From NCBI GenBank assembly GCA_034670405.1, contig JAXDDX010000043.1, positions 3,054,501-3,118,500 on the forward strand: a stretch of 64,000 nucleotides of DNA, written 5' to 3'. Made by a program: the position numbers and the translations under genes. The notes under the pieces were generated by a model. It was given only the letters and a program-made list of their open reading frames with translations. It was not told the DNA's origin and did not search any database. Below, piece after piece: positions 35,216 through 55,289 of this stretch; position 1 is the first letter of the stretch, and the number at the start of each line of letters is the position of its first letter. The DNA comes from Hoplostethus atlanticus. Its lineage: Eukaryota > Chordata > Actinopteri > Trachichthyiformes > Trachichthyidae.

Positions 35216-38200
35216 TTTTTGGTAAGGGTTGAGAAGACCTGGTCCTCATGGAATATGGCCTTTCTAAATGTCATTCAACTTCTTTTCATGTACAGCCTCC
35301 AGTTCCATCTCCCCGTGGCAGCAATGAGCTACTTGTCTCTCAGGTTTTCGTTACTGCGTAAAATTTCACAGTTGTTTCTATTTTCATCCAAAGTGCTCAA
35401 TCACACTTACATCGATACGGGGTGTTTGTTTGTCCTAGTCTTGTTGGAGGTAAACCGCCAGGCCGGCACTAGAAAGATCCATCTCTCTGTACTGCTGCTC
35501 AAGGGGCTGTGAGGGCAAACAGTGCTGGGCTGCGGAAGGGACTTTCACCATGTCAGGATATTTCTCGCTCCAGTTTCAAATCAACACTGGCAGGCCTTCC
35601 ATCACAGGCTGCGGTCTTCGAGCTTGCCCGTGAAAAGTCTTCAGGCACTGGCTCAAAGGCCTGTGGAACTTTGGCACCTCACTTCTTAAACTCAGCCTAA
35701 ACAGCTTCCAAATCTCCAGTTTGGACAGGATCCCAAGCATTCTCATTGAGAGGGTGAAAGCTCAGAGGTCAAAAGTGCAAGCTCAATACCAGGGGTCTTG
35801 ATAACCATGATCCTGAACCTTTTTACCCACTGAGCAAGCAGTTACACTTGCTCTTCAAAGAGAACAATGTGGCTCCAGACATCACATAAAGGGAATCTTT
35901 ACTTTTTTTACACAATTAGGGAGTGACTCAATCTCTCTTTAGAGTAAGGTAGACCAGTTAGCTTGCACTAGCTCAGATTCCTGCCGATGAGCATTTAGCT
36001 TACATGTCCTGTTGTCCCGGTCTATACGCTCCTTGTACTCATGCTGATGTTTGTTTATGTGAGTGAGAGTATGTGAATGTATCTGTCTGTCTGCGTCTAG
36101 GTGTGTCTCCTATCTGTTTAAACTTGACTTAAGAATGGAGAAACTCTGGAGGCCTACCCCACTCAAATTGTCTAACCTAGTCCTTAGAAATAAATAAAAC
36201 AAAATTGAAGCATAAGCATAGACGGCAAATCTATACTAACGGTCTGGGACAGGCCCTACTGAACGAACCAACCAGAATAAAAAGCAGATGGAGATGGTCT
36301 TAGCACAGCCAGGCTAATCTCTTATTAGCACACTTAATTCCAAGTTGTCACCAATTACATAAAAGATAAGAAACAACTACTCACACTAAGTAGCCTATTT
36401 ATCTCCCTGGTTAGGTACTAGATTAACTAGATGATCAAGGCAGTCTAGCTTAAAGTCTAAGGGAAACCAGAGAAAATTGGCTAAAAACCTGTGTGCACTA
36501 CAATGCAAGGCAGGAAAGGATTAACTTTTCACAACCCGTAGCTCAGGCTCCAATTTTAACTTTGCAGCCTTTGAAATAGATAGTGAAAATCGAAAGGTCT
36601 TTATTTACCTACCTATTTACCTCCACATAACTCAAAATGATTTCTCCACATTGAGAGGATGAAAAAAACCAAATAATCATGTCATTCAGAAAAGTGATAT
36701 TTCATTCACACAGTGGATCCTAATCTTAGCAATCTTGGTGAAATTAATAGGGAGGTCCCTTTCCATGTAATGTAAGGTTAGTAAGGTTCCCATGCTCAAA
36801 TATTACCTCTGAATCTTTTACTTTGTAGTCAAGAGGATGCACAGGTTATATGCGTCTGTGGGTTTCTTTATATGGACTTTAAACTTTGTGGTTTGATTTC
36901 CTGAACCACAAAAGAATAACACAGCAACGTGTGTGTGTGTGTGTGTGGTCACATTCTCGTGGCATTCTCGTGCCACACAAACTAATCATTTCCTTAGCCT
37001 GCGGCAGACTAGAGGAGAAACAAATACCAGACCGTCCTTTGCAATCATACTTCTGAAATTACTCATTAATTATGGCGAGCACCACGATGTTCTCTGTGGA
37101 TATATGAATGGGGTAGGTCCAAGCAAACCATTATCATGTCAGACGTTTTAAGTGAACCCATAATGCACCTGGAGGATTTAATACCCAAACTATTATTATT
37201 TAACATCAACTTCTCATTTACACAATTGAGAACAATCAAAATGCATAGGCTGATCGTGTAACAATACTCCTTTACCAAAACCATTGTTGGGTCCTTGTTT
37301 TGGAAATCTAAAAATAATCTCATGCATATATGCTACTGTAAGATACAATACAAGTTTTGGCAAGGGAAAGGAAACAAGGCAATACAAAGAGAAAGGTAAA
37401 TAAACCAAAGGGTAGTTTCAAACTCAGAAAAGAAATACTTAGCTATGTACACAGGAACCTATAGCCCTCCACTTCCTCCCAGTCTGATTTTCTGTTCAAT
37501 CTTTCATTGCTTTTATGATCCTATCTGATAGAAAAACACCCGCAAAAGTCAATGGACTGCATTCCCGAGGTTCACAGAGGCACGCAAGAACTTTTCAATG
37601 GACAAAAAAAAAGAGGGGCGTACTCAAACTTACTTAATTTGCAATCAACAGCAAGACTTAAGCAACAACCTAGCAGGAGTCTTTGATTGAATAATGGCTG
37701 GAAGTAATTCCTGTTATCTGAACTATAAACGCCAAGAGGTCAGCCAAGGCTCCTCATGACTCTTAACAGGGTATATGCTTTTATAAGAATAGCAGTGGCT
37801 TACTAAATATCTACTTCACATATAAGTATGGCCCTAGTCTCGCTAAACACTATATCATCTTATCGTCCTACTGAATATGGCTTGGAGGTTTATGACTATA
37901 AGCTGCAGGCGTGACAGCACCTGTCCAAAAGTTAAAAAGTTATCAAAGTAGGTCATTTACTCGTGAAGCAGTACTCTGGTTAGCCTGAGGAACTATTTTA
38001 ACTCCATTGTACTGAATGTTTGTTCGGACAGCAGTTTGTTCTGCGGGGCTACTGCTGGTTCAAGTCACCTAGCTGGTTACTCTGTCCACAGCACAAACTC
38101 GCTATTTGAAACTAGCTCAGTTTGACAGGTCGTGACAAGCAATGAAGCAAAACGGAAAGGAAAGGGAAGAACTCCCACCAAACTTTTGACTGGTAAATTA

Positions 38201-38910
38201 AAAGCTGGGTAAACTAACTGTTACTATCCTCCAGTTACTATCCCCCCGGCACACCGCCACCATTATAAACAAAATCAATTAGATTTCTTGAAAAGCATTA
38301 AATATCCTACTCTTTAGAAGACCGTACGCTCATACAACTTACATCACCCTGACACCATTTATGTTATGAGACCTTTGGAAGTCGTATCATAAAAGGGTTA
38401 TATCAGCCTATAAAACGGGTACACTCTATCCTGCAAGATAAAAAGGCAGATAAGCTGAGTTTAGGTTTGCATTAGGTTGGGTTTACCCTCCACTACATCC
38501 CCGACGGTAACACTATCTAACGTTACATGTCAATTTACTAAAAATGAAGAATTGCCACAAGCCCCAGTGAGCCAGCGAAGTGCTTCGGCAAGACAAGAAG
38601 ACCTCGGTGGTGGTTGGCAGGCTAGCTAGCTAACATTAGCAACATTCATTGTTAGCAAACTAGTTACTAACAACCATGTATATCTCTTTGTCTTTCTTAT
38701 TTTCAGATTTGGACATTTGGAGAGCGAGGGTTAGAAATCATATTTCAGAGGCAACCTGTCAGTTTTCCTACATAACACAGGCGCGGTAAAGCTGACGTCC
38801 CCACAGCAGCTAGCCACCGCTTTAGCTTTAGCCCCGCTAGTTAGCAATTGACACATGGGTGATGACAGCAGTGGGGACAAACCCTAACATTTTCACAATA
38901 AGACACTCAC

Positions 38911-39130
38911 CCAGAACCACCCGGACACTTTGAAGATCACCTACAAGTCATGGTGAGACGGAAGCAGTTGTTATCTGAAGCGAAACGTCGTTGAAGAAAA
39001 ATCGAACTAGGTTTGACAGAAAATGTGGTCGCTACACACAAGCAGGGGGGAAGGTGTTGTGTTGACAGCTCAGTGTAACAGAATGAGTGTCGGAGCGGTG
39101 AACTGGCCCGAACTGGCTCTCTGACGGCAG
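38911..39130 (-). other. atp13a3: atp13a3 non-coding first exon and promoter (right edge approximate)
   Basis: A strong donor (GTGAGTGTC read on the minus strand) ends at 38910, so an exon is likely to begin at 38911 on the plus coordinate. The stretch 38,750-39,170 is locally richer in CpG than its surroundings. It carries an ETS-like site CAGGAAGTGACATCA at 39128-39142, a common element at housekeeping start sites. No coding sequence is seen, which fits a 5' UTR exon spliced 17 kb to the start-codon exon. The transcription start is inferred, not seen. Confidence 0.5.
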
Positions 39131-39159
39131 GAAGTGACATCAGAAGAGGACCTATGCAA

Positions 39160-41265
39160 GGTGAATCGTGCGCTTAGTGCCCACAATATATTTTATTATA
39201 AGGGCGATTTATTTTCATTCACCTCTTCGGCACATTTACCTTCCTCTCTCACTGTTCACTCTATTCACGTGCCACAAAGCAATCTAATGATGGCTTCCCC
39301 CCCCAACCTAGGTCATAGACATCATGCATAATACCATCTGCTCATAGTCCATAATATATCCATAAATATCCATAAACCCATATGATCCTAGCTCTGCAGC
39401 CCAGCTGTCTGTTATGGATTCATATGTATGGTGGCCTTCATCGTAGATCTAAATGGCGAGGTATTCGAATACATGAACTGCCTGAATTAAATATTTACTT
39501 TCCCTTGCTCTTCGGTAGCCTAAAGATATTGCTTTCAAAGCCAAGCAACAGCTGCTGGGACAAGTCTTCTTTTAGATATGCACTGCTCTCACAGACATTG
39601 CATGAACACTGACATGTCCCACTCCCTCCTCCCCCTTCTACCCAACTTGCAAGGTGAGCAAAATGCTCGGTCAGAGGGACTTGAATGCATCCAGCATCTT
39701 CCATGTCCTCTGCAGTGGAGTGATCAATGACGCACGGGCCAAGAAAAACAAAAAGGCCCATTTGCCACTGCTGCTTCAGATGTCCTAATCCTTGCTTTTA
39801 GTCACTTGTGCAAACAGAATTCCACCTATTTAGATGGGACAGGACAGTTTGTATTAATTTGGCCCAGTCTCAGAAGGGACAGGGGTGAGGCCCAGACAGG
39901 GCAGTGCTAGGTCAGCATTCAACACCAGAGGACAACAGGGTACAAATACTTTAATCTTTTTTTTCGTATCTGCCAAAAAATAAAAGTGAAAAATAATGAC
40001 ACGTGGTTTGGTTTATTTCTCAGGTGGCTGCAGACATGTTAAGCTATAGTTGGTGTTCAATAACCAAACAGAACACAATGAAAGTCTATTCATTATATGC
40101 ATTTTGCAACATGAGCTCCAGCTAAATTGGCAAAATATCCCAGAATGTTCACCTTATAAAAGTTGTACATCTCAAATTTCAGACGTGTACTTGTACCCAT
40201 CAGCCACATTACATTGGCCCAAGCAGCAGTATGCACCATAGGAGGCTATTCATTATGGTGTCACATCCCACGTTTAACATCTACAGAGTTTGGTTTATGC
40301 TGTGCAAATTAAAACGTATGTGCCAAAATGTATTAGAGGCAAAACAAAGAGAAATAAAGATGCATGAAGTAATGACTGAATCATAGATGTCAGAGACATT
40401 TGCCTCTCAGGGTCATGTTAACAGGCTAAACAAGCAGTTAAATACCATGAATGTCTTGTGTTCATATCAGCAATTGCTCGGTTACCCCTCATTACTTGTT
40501 TCCCCGTCATTTGTCTCGGCCAGACATGTTACCAGAGGAAATGTAAAAGGGAGGAGTGGAATGTGCTTCACGACTTTGCTCTAATCTGTGTATTGTCCCA
40601 TTATCAGGAGTTAGGGAAGTCCCTTCAATGCCCATCAGTTAAAAATGCTCCAGTCTGCTGCTCTGGCACCACCGTCCAAAGACACGGAGCAGGCAGATGG
40701 ACAGACGGCCGAGGGATGATGGAGGGGATGGAGAAGCCCTGGTCGTCTAGTCTGGTGCTTATCTCCTCTGCCGGGCCTTTTCCCAGTCCAGCCCTGATAA
40801 CCCAGGCTGACTAGCAAAATACAGGATGTGACCCAATAACCTCGCGAGGCAGCTGGGGAGTGATATTGTTTTATTAGGGGAGGTCTTTGTTACACATCCC
40901 GAATGGATCCGAGTATTCAGGAGGGCTCGGTGTAAGTAGTCGGGCTGATAAGGGGTTCGGGTGTCATCCGTTGAATTAGCTGCACATAGCCATTACAGGA
41001 TAGCGAGGCAAGGTGGGCCCCCACCGACATCTGAGGAGTGTTGACAGTAACTGTACTCGCCGCCGCGTACTGACAAAGACAATCAAAAGACGAGGCTGCA
41101 GCGTGCACCCACAGTAGGGCATTCAATCCACCATGACACGAAAGCCCTGCAAGGATCAATGTCCTGTGCTGATACTCCAACAACACTCGTCAGGTGGGGT
41201 GATGGGACACACACACACACACACACGATAGAAGATGACGGCGCAGTAAAACAAGACAGGTGACG
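39160..41265. other. intergenic region between atp13a3 promoter and tmem44 3' end
   Basis: No exon seen. Ordinary AT-rich DNA with a short (CA)n near 41208-41226. Confidence 0.6.
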
Positions 41266-41280
41266 GGTTTGTTTGCAGTG

Positions 41281-41286
41281 TTTATT
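41281..41286 (-). terminator. tmem44: tmem44 polyadenylation signal AATAAA
   Basis: TTTATT on the plus strand, 70 bases beyond the tmem44 stop, implies a very short 3' UTR. Confidence 0.65.
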
Positions 41287-41355
41287 ACCTTTCAACTTCA
41301 TGTACCAAGTGCATATCACAAACACAATATCACTGGAGGTTGTGAAATGGCCTCG

Positions 41356-49314
<7,959 letters not shown>

Positions 49315-49576
49315 GTCGTTAACGTCTAAATTCCGCTTTCACAACAACCAACCACATACTCCGAGCGCAGGTGCGAAGTTGTGCGTCGGAGGGACAAACG
49401 AGTCGGTTGCATATTTGAGGGAGGGGCCCCCCGGTGTTCCCAACGGTACATAGCAGTCCCGTTGCATTGTAGGAATGTACTTTTATAAATGTAATCTCTA
49501 CTGTGTCGCTTTAGGAAGTCAAACTGAAAATATGATCAGCCTTAAAGCTTTTTAACCCTCCTGTTGTGTTCCGGAT

Positions 49577-50322
49577 GGATGAAAAGCACTATAACGTTTA
49601 CATTTCTCAACCGATTTCAATGAGTCCTTTTTTATATTCAAGGGTTTATGATCTACGTGGAGTAGAAAAAAAAGTTTTGTCTCCAGTTACTTAGTTAGGC
49701 TATAATCGCTGCTAGACGCTCAAGAGAGCAGTGTCAACGTTAGGCTCACATGAACTGAATTACCTACTTACGTGGTGGAAAATAATTCATTGTCATAAGG
49801 CATTGTAAAAACTCAGGTTTGTCAAGCATGGATTTGGCTTATTTTCCCTTGGTTTATACTTGTGGAGACGTCCATATATAATATAATTTAATGTAATGAA
49901 ATGTGCAGAAAGTTCTTTTTCTGTCCATGTCCCCATCATTTTAGCTTTTCTTGTGCTCCAGGTCAGAATACAGCTCATTCACTTTGAAATACTGGGGGGG
50001 GGGGAAATCTAAATAGCTAAGTACTAAGTACTAATAATTGACCATCATTGAGAAAAATGGAACAAAATCGGCAAATACAAATTACAATAGTGAGACACTG
50101 GCAGTCAGTCTGCTTTCTATATTTGTATAGCAGTGAAAGGATACAGATATACTCCAAGACAGACAATTACAGACAAAGACTATTATAAGATAAGATACGC
50201 CTTTATTGATCCCCAGAGGGCAAATAAAGAGGGAAAATTCAAATGGCCTATCGAGATTTTCATCTATATTTATATATCTATATTTCTCCAAACCGATTTT
50301 TATGACAAGCTACTCGTTTCGG
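49577..50322 (+). repeat. inverted-repeat arm A
   Basis: About 745 bases matching the reverse complement of 54423-55163 at high identity. It lacks the outer ends of the long-TIR element at 54057-55289. Confidence 0.9.
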
Positions 50323-50364
50323 AGTAGCCCTAACTGTGAGTTTGTCCTTTTGGAAGGTACCTGA

Positions 50365-51373
50365 ATGTACCTGTACAACAAATTTGAGCCCCTAGAGCTG
50401 CTGAATGTGTCCTCATTCAGCAGCGCTAGGGGAACTTCCACTCCAGGTGTCATCTTGGTTCAGCCAATGCCCCCAGTGTCTAGCCCCCAGGCTGTTCTGG
50501 ACTCCAGCTCCCAGTCCATCTATAAACTAGCACAGCCGGCTGTGACACCTGAGGACACTCCATCGCTGGACACCTCAAAGGTAGGAGTCACTGCTTGCTC
50601 TGTGTCAATTATATATTAGCAATAATGTACAGTTGAAAATTCACTCAACCAGGAATGAATGTGATTATTGTTAATAGTACTAATCGTCTCCTCACAGGAT
50701 GGAGCAGCAAGCCCCACTGTGGACTCTGCTGTTGTGGCCACCCCTTCAGTTCCCCTGAGCAGCCCCACTGTGGACTCTGCTGTTGTGGCCACCCCTTCAG
50801 TTCCCCTGAGCAGCCCCACTGTGGACTCTGCTGTTGTGGCCACCCCTTCAGTTCCCCTGAGCAGCCCCACTGTGGACTCTGCTGTTGTGGCCACCCCTTC
50901 AGTTCCCCTGGGCAGCCCCACTGTGGACTCTGCTGTTGTGGCCACCCCTTCAGTTCCTCAGAGCAGCCCTGCTGTGGACTCTGCTGTTGTGGCCACCCCT
51001 TCAGTTCCTCTGAGCAGCCCCACTGTGGACTCTGCTGTTGTGGCCACCCCTTCGGTTCCCCTGGGCAGCTCTGTTGCTGACCCCGCCATTGCTGTGAACC
51101 AGGTTGTCATGGATAACACCAACCTGGTTGACACAAACGCTGCTCACACCACATCTGGTAAGACATTCACCTCCACTTGTGTCTGAATTGTCAAGTCCTT
51201 CCACACTGTAGTTGATTCCATCAAGGTCACTTGAGGCATTGACTGTCCTCTTTCGGTTTTTAGAGGTCAGCAAGCCGAAGAAGAAGAAGAAGAAGGGAGT
51301 CAGACGCTTCTTCTCCTGGTTGAGGAAGGCATTTTGCTGCTGCGGTGCGGCCACAGCCTCACCTGGGGAGTGA
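50365..51373 (+). CDS. unrecognised three-exon gene with seven 17-residue repeats
   Basis: Exons 50365-50580, 50698-51157 and 51264-51373 join with GT-AG sites in consistent phase (AAG|GTAGGA, CACAG|GAT, TCTG|GTAAGA, TTTTAG|AGG). Together they encode about 261 residues. The middle exon holds seven tandem copies of SPTVDSAVVATPSVPLS (51-base units, 50710-51066), then VADPAIAV and NNTNLVDTNAAHTTS-like sequence. The last exon gives SEVSKPKKKKKKGVRRFFSW followed by LRKAFCCC and a stop. A lysine run beside a Cys cluster suggests a lipidated membrane anchor, an inference only. No signal peptide or known domain is seen. The start is uncertain, since homology with the second copy begins near 50398. 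I do not recognise the family. Confidence 0.55.
50710..51066 (+). repeat. 51-base tandem repeat, seven units
   Basis: Units begin AGCCCCACTGTGGACTCTGC. Most differ by one or two bases; units 4-7 carry the amino-acid changes (PLG, PQS, SPAVD). Reading frame is kept throughout. Confidence 0.95.
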
Positions 51374-51490
51374 GACCTGTGGTCTCTATGTAGGTTTTTT
51401 TCTAGCAGAACACCTGAGAACTACGCTCAGAAAATATTCACCTATTCATTCACTCACCTACAACAAATCTGAGGTATCAGTATATGTTAA

Positions 51491-51916
51491 CTGCATGTGT
51501 CCTCATTCACCAGCGCTAGGGGAACTTCCACTGAAGCACAGCCAGGTGCCATCTTGGTTCACCCTAACTCAGACATGGCCCCCAATCTGAGTGATGGGGA
51601 ACCTGAACAGGACAGGAACTGCCCCCAAATTAGGTAAGATTATTTCCTCCGCAGCTCCACTCCCCCCTCAGATGAGGGTGGAAGAGGAGGAAAATGGTCC
51701 AGTTAGGCCATAATGTGAGCAGATCAGGGACCTTGTGCATCCATATCTGAAATTTGCAAGATTTGATGACAAAAGGCATTAGTACGCTAGAAGTGCAGTT
51801 TTTGATCACCAATATCAGGACAGACTTGTTCACTTTGAGCACATATTGGTCTCTGCCAAATGACATCAAAAACAATGGAGATACAAATACTGCTCTTACA
51901 AACTTGAACTTAAAAT

Positions 51917-51957
<41 letters not shown>

Positions 51958-52440
51958 CCCCCAGGCTGTTCTGGACTCCCTGAGATAAAAACACCTGGCT
52001 GTGATAACTGAGGGGACTCCATCACTGGACACCACAGAGGTAGGAATCTCTGAATGAAAAATGAAAAATTGACTCAACCAGGAATGAATGTGATTCTTGT
52101 TAATAGTACTAATGGTCTCCTCACAGGTTGGAGCTCCAACAGCAAGCCCCACTGTGGACTCTGCCACTGTGGCCACCCCTTCGGTTCCCCTGAGCAGCCC
52201 TGCAGGTCCTCCCTTGAACAATGACCTGGTCCACTCCACATCTGGTAGGATATTCACCTCCACTTGTGTCTGAATTGTCAAGTCCTTCCACACTGTAGTT
52301 GATTCCAACAAGGTTGCTTGACTGTCCTCTTTTGATTTTTAGAGGTCAGCAAGCCCTAGAAGAAGCAGAAGAAGGTGGATGAGGACATTCTGCTGCTGTG
52401 CGACCAAAGCCGAAGATGTGGAGTGAAGTTCCCTATGGAG
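51491..52440 (+). pseudogene. decayed second copy of the repeat gene
   Basis: Homologous blocks of all three exons occur in order: 51491-51600 plus 51956-52040 (exon 1), 52127-52244 (exon 2, one repeat unit only) and 52343-52440 (exon 3). Stops break it: TAA in the exon 1 piece near 51985 and TAG at 52357-52359 right after SKP. A 350-base block with a (GT)n array interrupts exon 1. Splice sites around exon 2 are still present. Confidence 0.8.
51918..51956. repeat. (GT)n microsatellite
   Basis: Pure GT, inside the interrupted exon 1 of the pseudogene copy. Confidence 0.95.
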
Positions 52441-52739
52441 GTTTTCTAGCCAAACACCTGAGAACGACTCTCAGAAAATATCCACCCACGCGTGATCGAA
52501 GACAGAAAACATTTACAGATGTACAAGTGAACATCTGAATGAATGTGGTAGCAGCCGCACTTGAAACTTGCACTTGGCAGAACAAATTGAATCTGCCACT
52601 GCAACTTCTCAGATGGCGTCTTGGGCATCACAAATGTTCAATCTGCACGTAAAATTGTTGCAGAAAATTTGATGCCCAAGTGATTAAATCTGAGCAAATA
52701 TATTTCAAGTGTGCAGCTGCTTCTCTGACTTCAGATTAA

Positions 52740-52816
52740 TGGGTGGGTGAATATTTTCCAAGTGTAAAAGCCACCATGAAGTTCTCAGGTGTTTGGCTAG
52801 CAGAAACCTTCATAGG
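52740..52816 (-). repeat. inverted third copy of the repeat gene's 3' flank
   Basis: The reverse complement reads CTAGCCAAACACCTGAGAAC and AAATATTCACCCAC, matching 52437-52490 and more loosely 51395-51455 downstream of the two gene copies. Confidence 0.75.
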
Positions 52817-52825
52817 TCTCCCTGT

Positions 52826-53080
52826 GGGCGACACGGTGGCCCAGTGGTTAGCACTGTGGCCTCACAGCAAGAAGGACACGGTTCCTCTCTGTGTGGAGTC
52901 TGCATGTTCTCCCCGTGTTGGCGTGGGTTTCCTCCGGGTCCTCCGGTTTCCTCCCACAGTCCAAAGACATGCAGGTCAGGTGGATTGGAGACTCTAAATT
53001 GCCCTGAAGTGATTGACAGTCGATCTGTGTTGGCCTTGTGATGGATTGGCGACCTGTCCAGGGTCTTTCTCTGTCTTTCA
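52826..53080 (+). repeat. tRNA-derived SINE
   Basis: GACACGGTGGCCCAGTGGTT (A box), GGTTCC (worn B box), then TGCATGTTCTCCCCGTGTTG, GGTTTCCTCC and CGACCTGTCCAGGGT. This is a very common fish SINE body. Confidence 0.75.
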
Positions 53081-53635
53081 CTAAATAAACCCAGTCGCTC
53101 AAAAACAAATTCACTGTTGTCAGTTGTGTGTTTTAGCAGTAGTATATATTCACTTTTATTTTAGCTTTTATTCAGATGTAGTTAGTAGAAGTGGAATGTT
53201 TCTTTCCAACAGCACAGATATGGAGACAGACTCTCTCACCATCAAACTATGGAAGCGTATAGTTAACTTAATCCAAATATTAATGCAAAGTGGAACATGA
53301 AGATGCAATCCAATAGCATTTTAATTTTCCACTTTTGCATGCATCATTTGAGTCAATGAGTCAATATTCATTCAGAGAATGACTGACAGGTTGGTAGACC
53401 ATGGAAATGTTGCAAAAGGGGGCGTTGCTTCTCACTTTTCACATTTGAATTAACATTTGAAATTTGTTAACCACGGGACATGAAAACAAAGCGGGACATG
53501 TCATTGAAAATGCTCTCAAATGGCTTTTTCATTCACATTTTATTTTCATCTTCCTTTCATTTTCATTTTCCAATCTGCACTAACCTTTGGATTAAGTTAA
53601 TTATACCCTCCCATATCAAACATGCATGCACATCC

Positions 53636-53676
<41 letters not shown>
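53636..53676. repeat. (CA)n microsatellite
   Basis: Pure CA run. Confidence 0.95.
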
Positions 53677-53679
<3 letters not shown>

Positions 53680-53932
53680 AATAAAGTTAAAGACACCCAA
53701 CTTTTCCAGTTATTTTCTATTCTATTCTTTTTGACACTGGTCTAGTCAAGCTTGTTCTTTTCCAGCTTTCCTCAGCTTATCAATTGATTGCTTCAGGCTA
53801 CAGCTACTCAGCAGGGAGTGTGTCTTCACTAGATCAGAAGATGTGTAAGGTCGCCGTGACACGAATGACAATGGTCGCAAATCCAAAATGATGGAAAGTG
53901 ATAAATTACCGGTGTTCAGGGTAAAAGGGTAG

Positions 53933-53972
53933 TTCCCATACCGGGAGTCGAACCCGCGCCGCCTGGGTAAAA
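53933..53972 (-). pseudogene. 3' half of a tRNA-Glu gene
   Basis: On the minus strand, TTTTACCCAGGCGGCGCGGG, then TTCGACTCCCGGTATGGGAA. This is the 3' side of the anticodon stem, variable loop, T arm and acceptor strand of tRNA-Glu(UUC). The 5' half (D arm, anticodon) is absent, so it cannot fold as a tRNA. Confidence 0.8.
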
Positions 53973-54056
53973 ACAACACAATAAATGTCCTTTGTATGCC
54001 TACGATATGTGTCCCGTAAACGGTCGTTTTGGAGCCAGAGGGACAGAGTGTTTCTT

Positions 54057-55289
54057 CCATAGACATATATACATAGACGCCTCATTGGCCTGTGGATTGT
54101 ACGTAAACGTCGCCGCCATATTGGACCGGGCAAGACTGGCCTGTAAACAAATACAAGTAAACGGGGAGCTGCGGTTTTTCTGGATGAAAAGCACTATAAC
54201 GTTTACATTTCTCAACCGATTTCAATGAGCCGTTTTTATATTCAAGGGTTTATGATCTACGTGGAGTAGAAAAAAAGTTTTGTCTCCAGTTACTTAGAAT
54301 CTCAATCGTTAGGCTATAATCGCTGTGTATCAACTCTTTCTCTTTGGGAAACCTTCAAAGTGTGAGAAAAGTTAGCTAGCCCAGCTAACTACAGTCAGAT
54401 TCATAATATGTCAGCCGCTTAGCCGAAACGAGTAGCTTGTCATAAAAATCGGTTTGGAGAAATATAGATATATAAATATAGATGAAAATCTCGATAGGCC
54501 ATTTGAATTTTCCCTCGTTATTTGCCCTCTGGGGATCAATAAAGGCGTATCTTATCTTATAATAGTCTTTGTCTGTAATTGTCTGTCTTGGAGTATATCT
54601 GTATCCTTTCACTGCTATAAAAATATAGAAAGCAGACTGACTGCCAGTGTCTCACTATTGTAATTTGTATTTGCCGATTTTGTTCCATTTTTCTCAATGA
54701 TGGTCAATTATTAGTACTTAAAAATGCGCTATTTAGATTTTCCCCCCCCAGTATTTCAAAGTGAATGAGCTGTGTTCTGACCTGGAGCACAAGAAAAGCT
54801 AAAATGATGGGGACATGGACAGAAAAAGAACTTTCTGCACATTTCATGTACATTAAATTATATTATATATGGACGTCTCCACAAGTATAAACCAAGGGAA
54901 ATAAGCCAAATCCATGCTTGACAAACCTGAGTTTTTACAATGCCTTATGACAATGAATTATTTTCCACCACGTAGGTAATTCAGTTCATGTGAGCCTAAC
55001 GTTGACACTGCTCTCTTGAGCGTCTAGCAGCGATTATAGCCTAACTAAGTAACTGGAGACAAAACTTTTTTTTCTACTCCACGTAGATCATAAACCCTTG
55101 AATATAAAAAAAGGACTCATTGAAATCGGTTGAGAAATGTAAACATTATAGTGCTTTTCATCCAGAAAAACCGCAGCTCCCCCGTTTACTTGTATTTGTT
55201 TACAGGCCAGTCTTGCCCGGACCAATATGGCGGCGACGTTTACGTACGATCCACAGGCCAATGCGGCGTCTATGTATATATGTCTATGG
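54057..55289. mobile_element. unclassified DNA element with ~265-base inverted ends
   Basis: Ends are CCATAGACATATATACATAG and its complement. The arms match to about 54330 and from about 55020. TCTT flanks both sides (54053-54056, 55290-55293), suggesting a 4-base target duplication. No transposase is visible. The interior includes a LINE-like CTCTGGGGATCAATAAAGGC. Confidence 0.7.

Larger units (their letters stand above)
21820..38910 (-). other. atp13a3 first intron (17 kb)
   Basis: Intron between the non-coding and first coding exon. It contains the Harbinger, hAT and L2-like elements and microsatellites listed separately. The stretches 24,110-27,500, 30,890-34,700 and 35,520-38,900 are unremarkable AT-rich DNA without a supported gene. 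A C-rich block at 28,310-28,500 may be regulatory but shows no exon. Confidence 0.6.

Noticed and set aside
50616..50945. Antisense frame across the 51-base repeats
   Set aside because: Shadow of the repeat; the plus-strand frame has splice sites and a sensible downstream exon, the antisense frame has neither.
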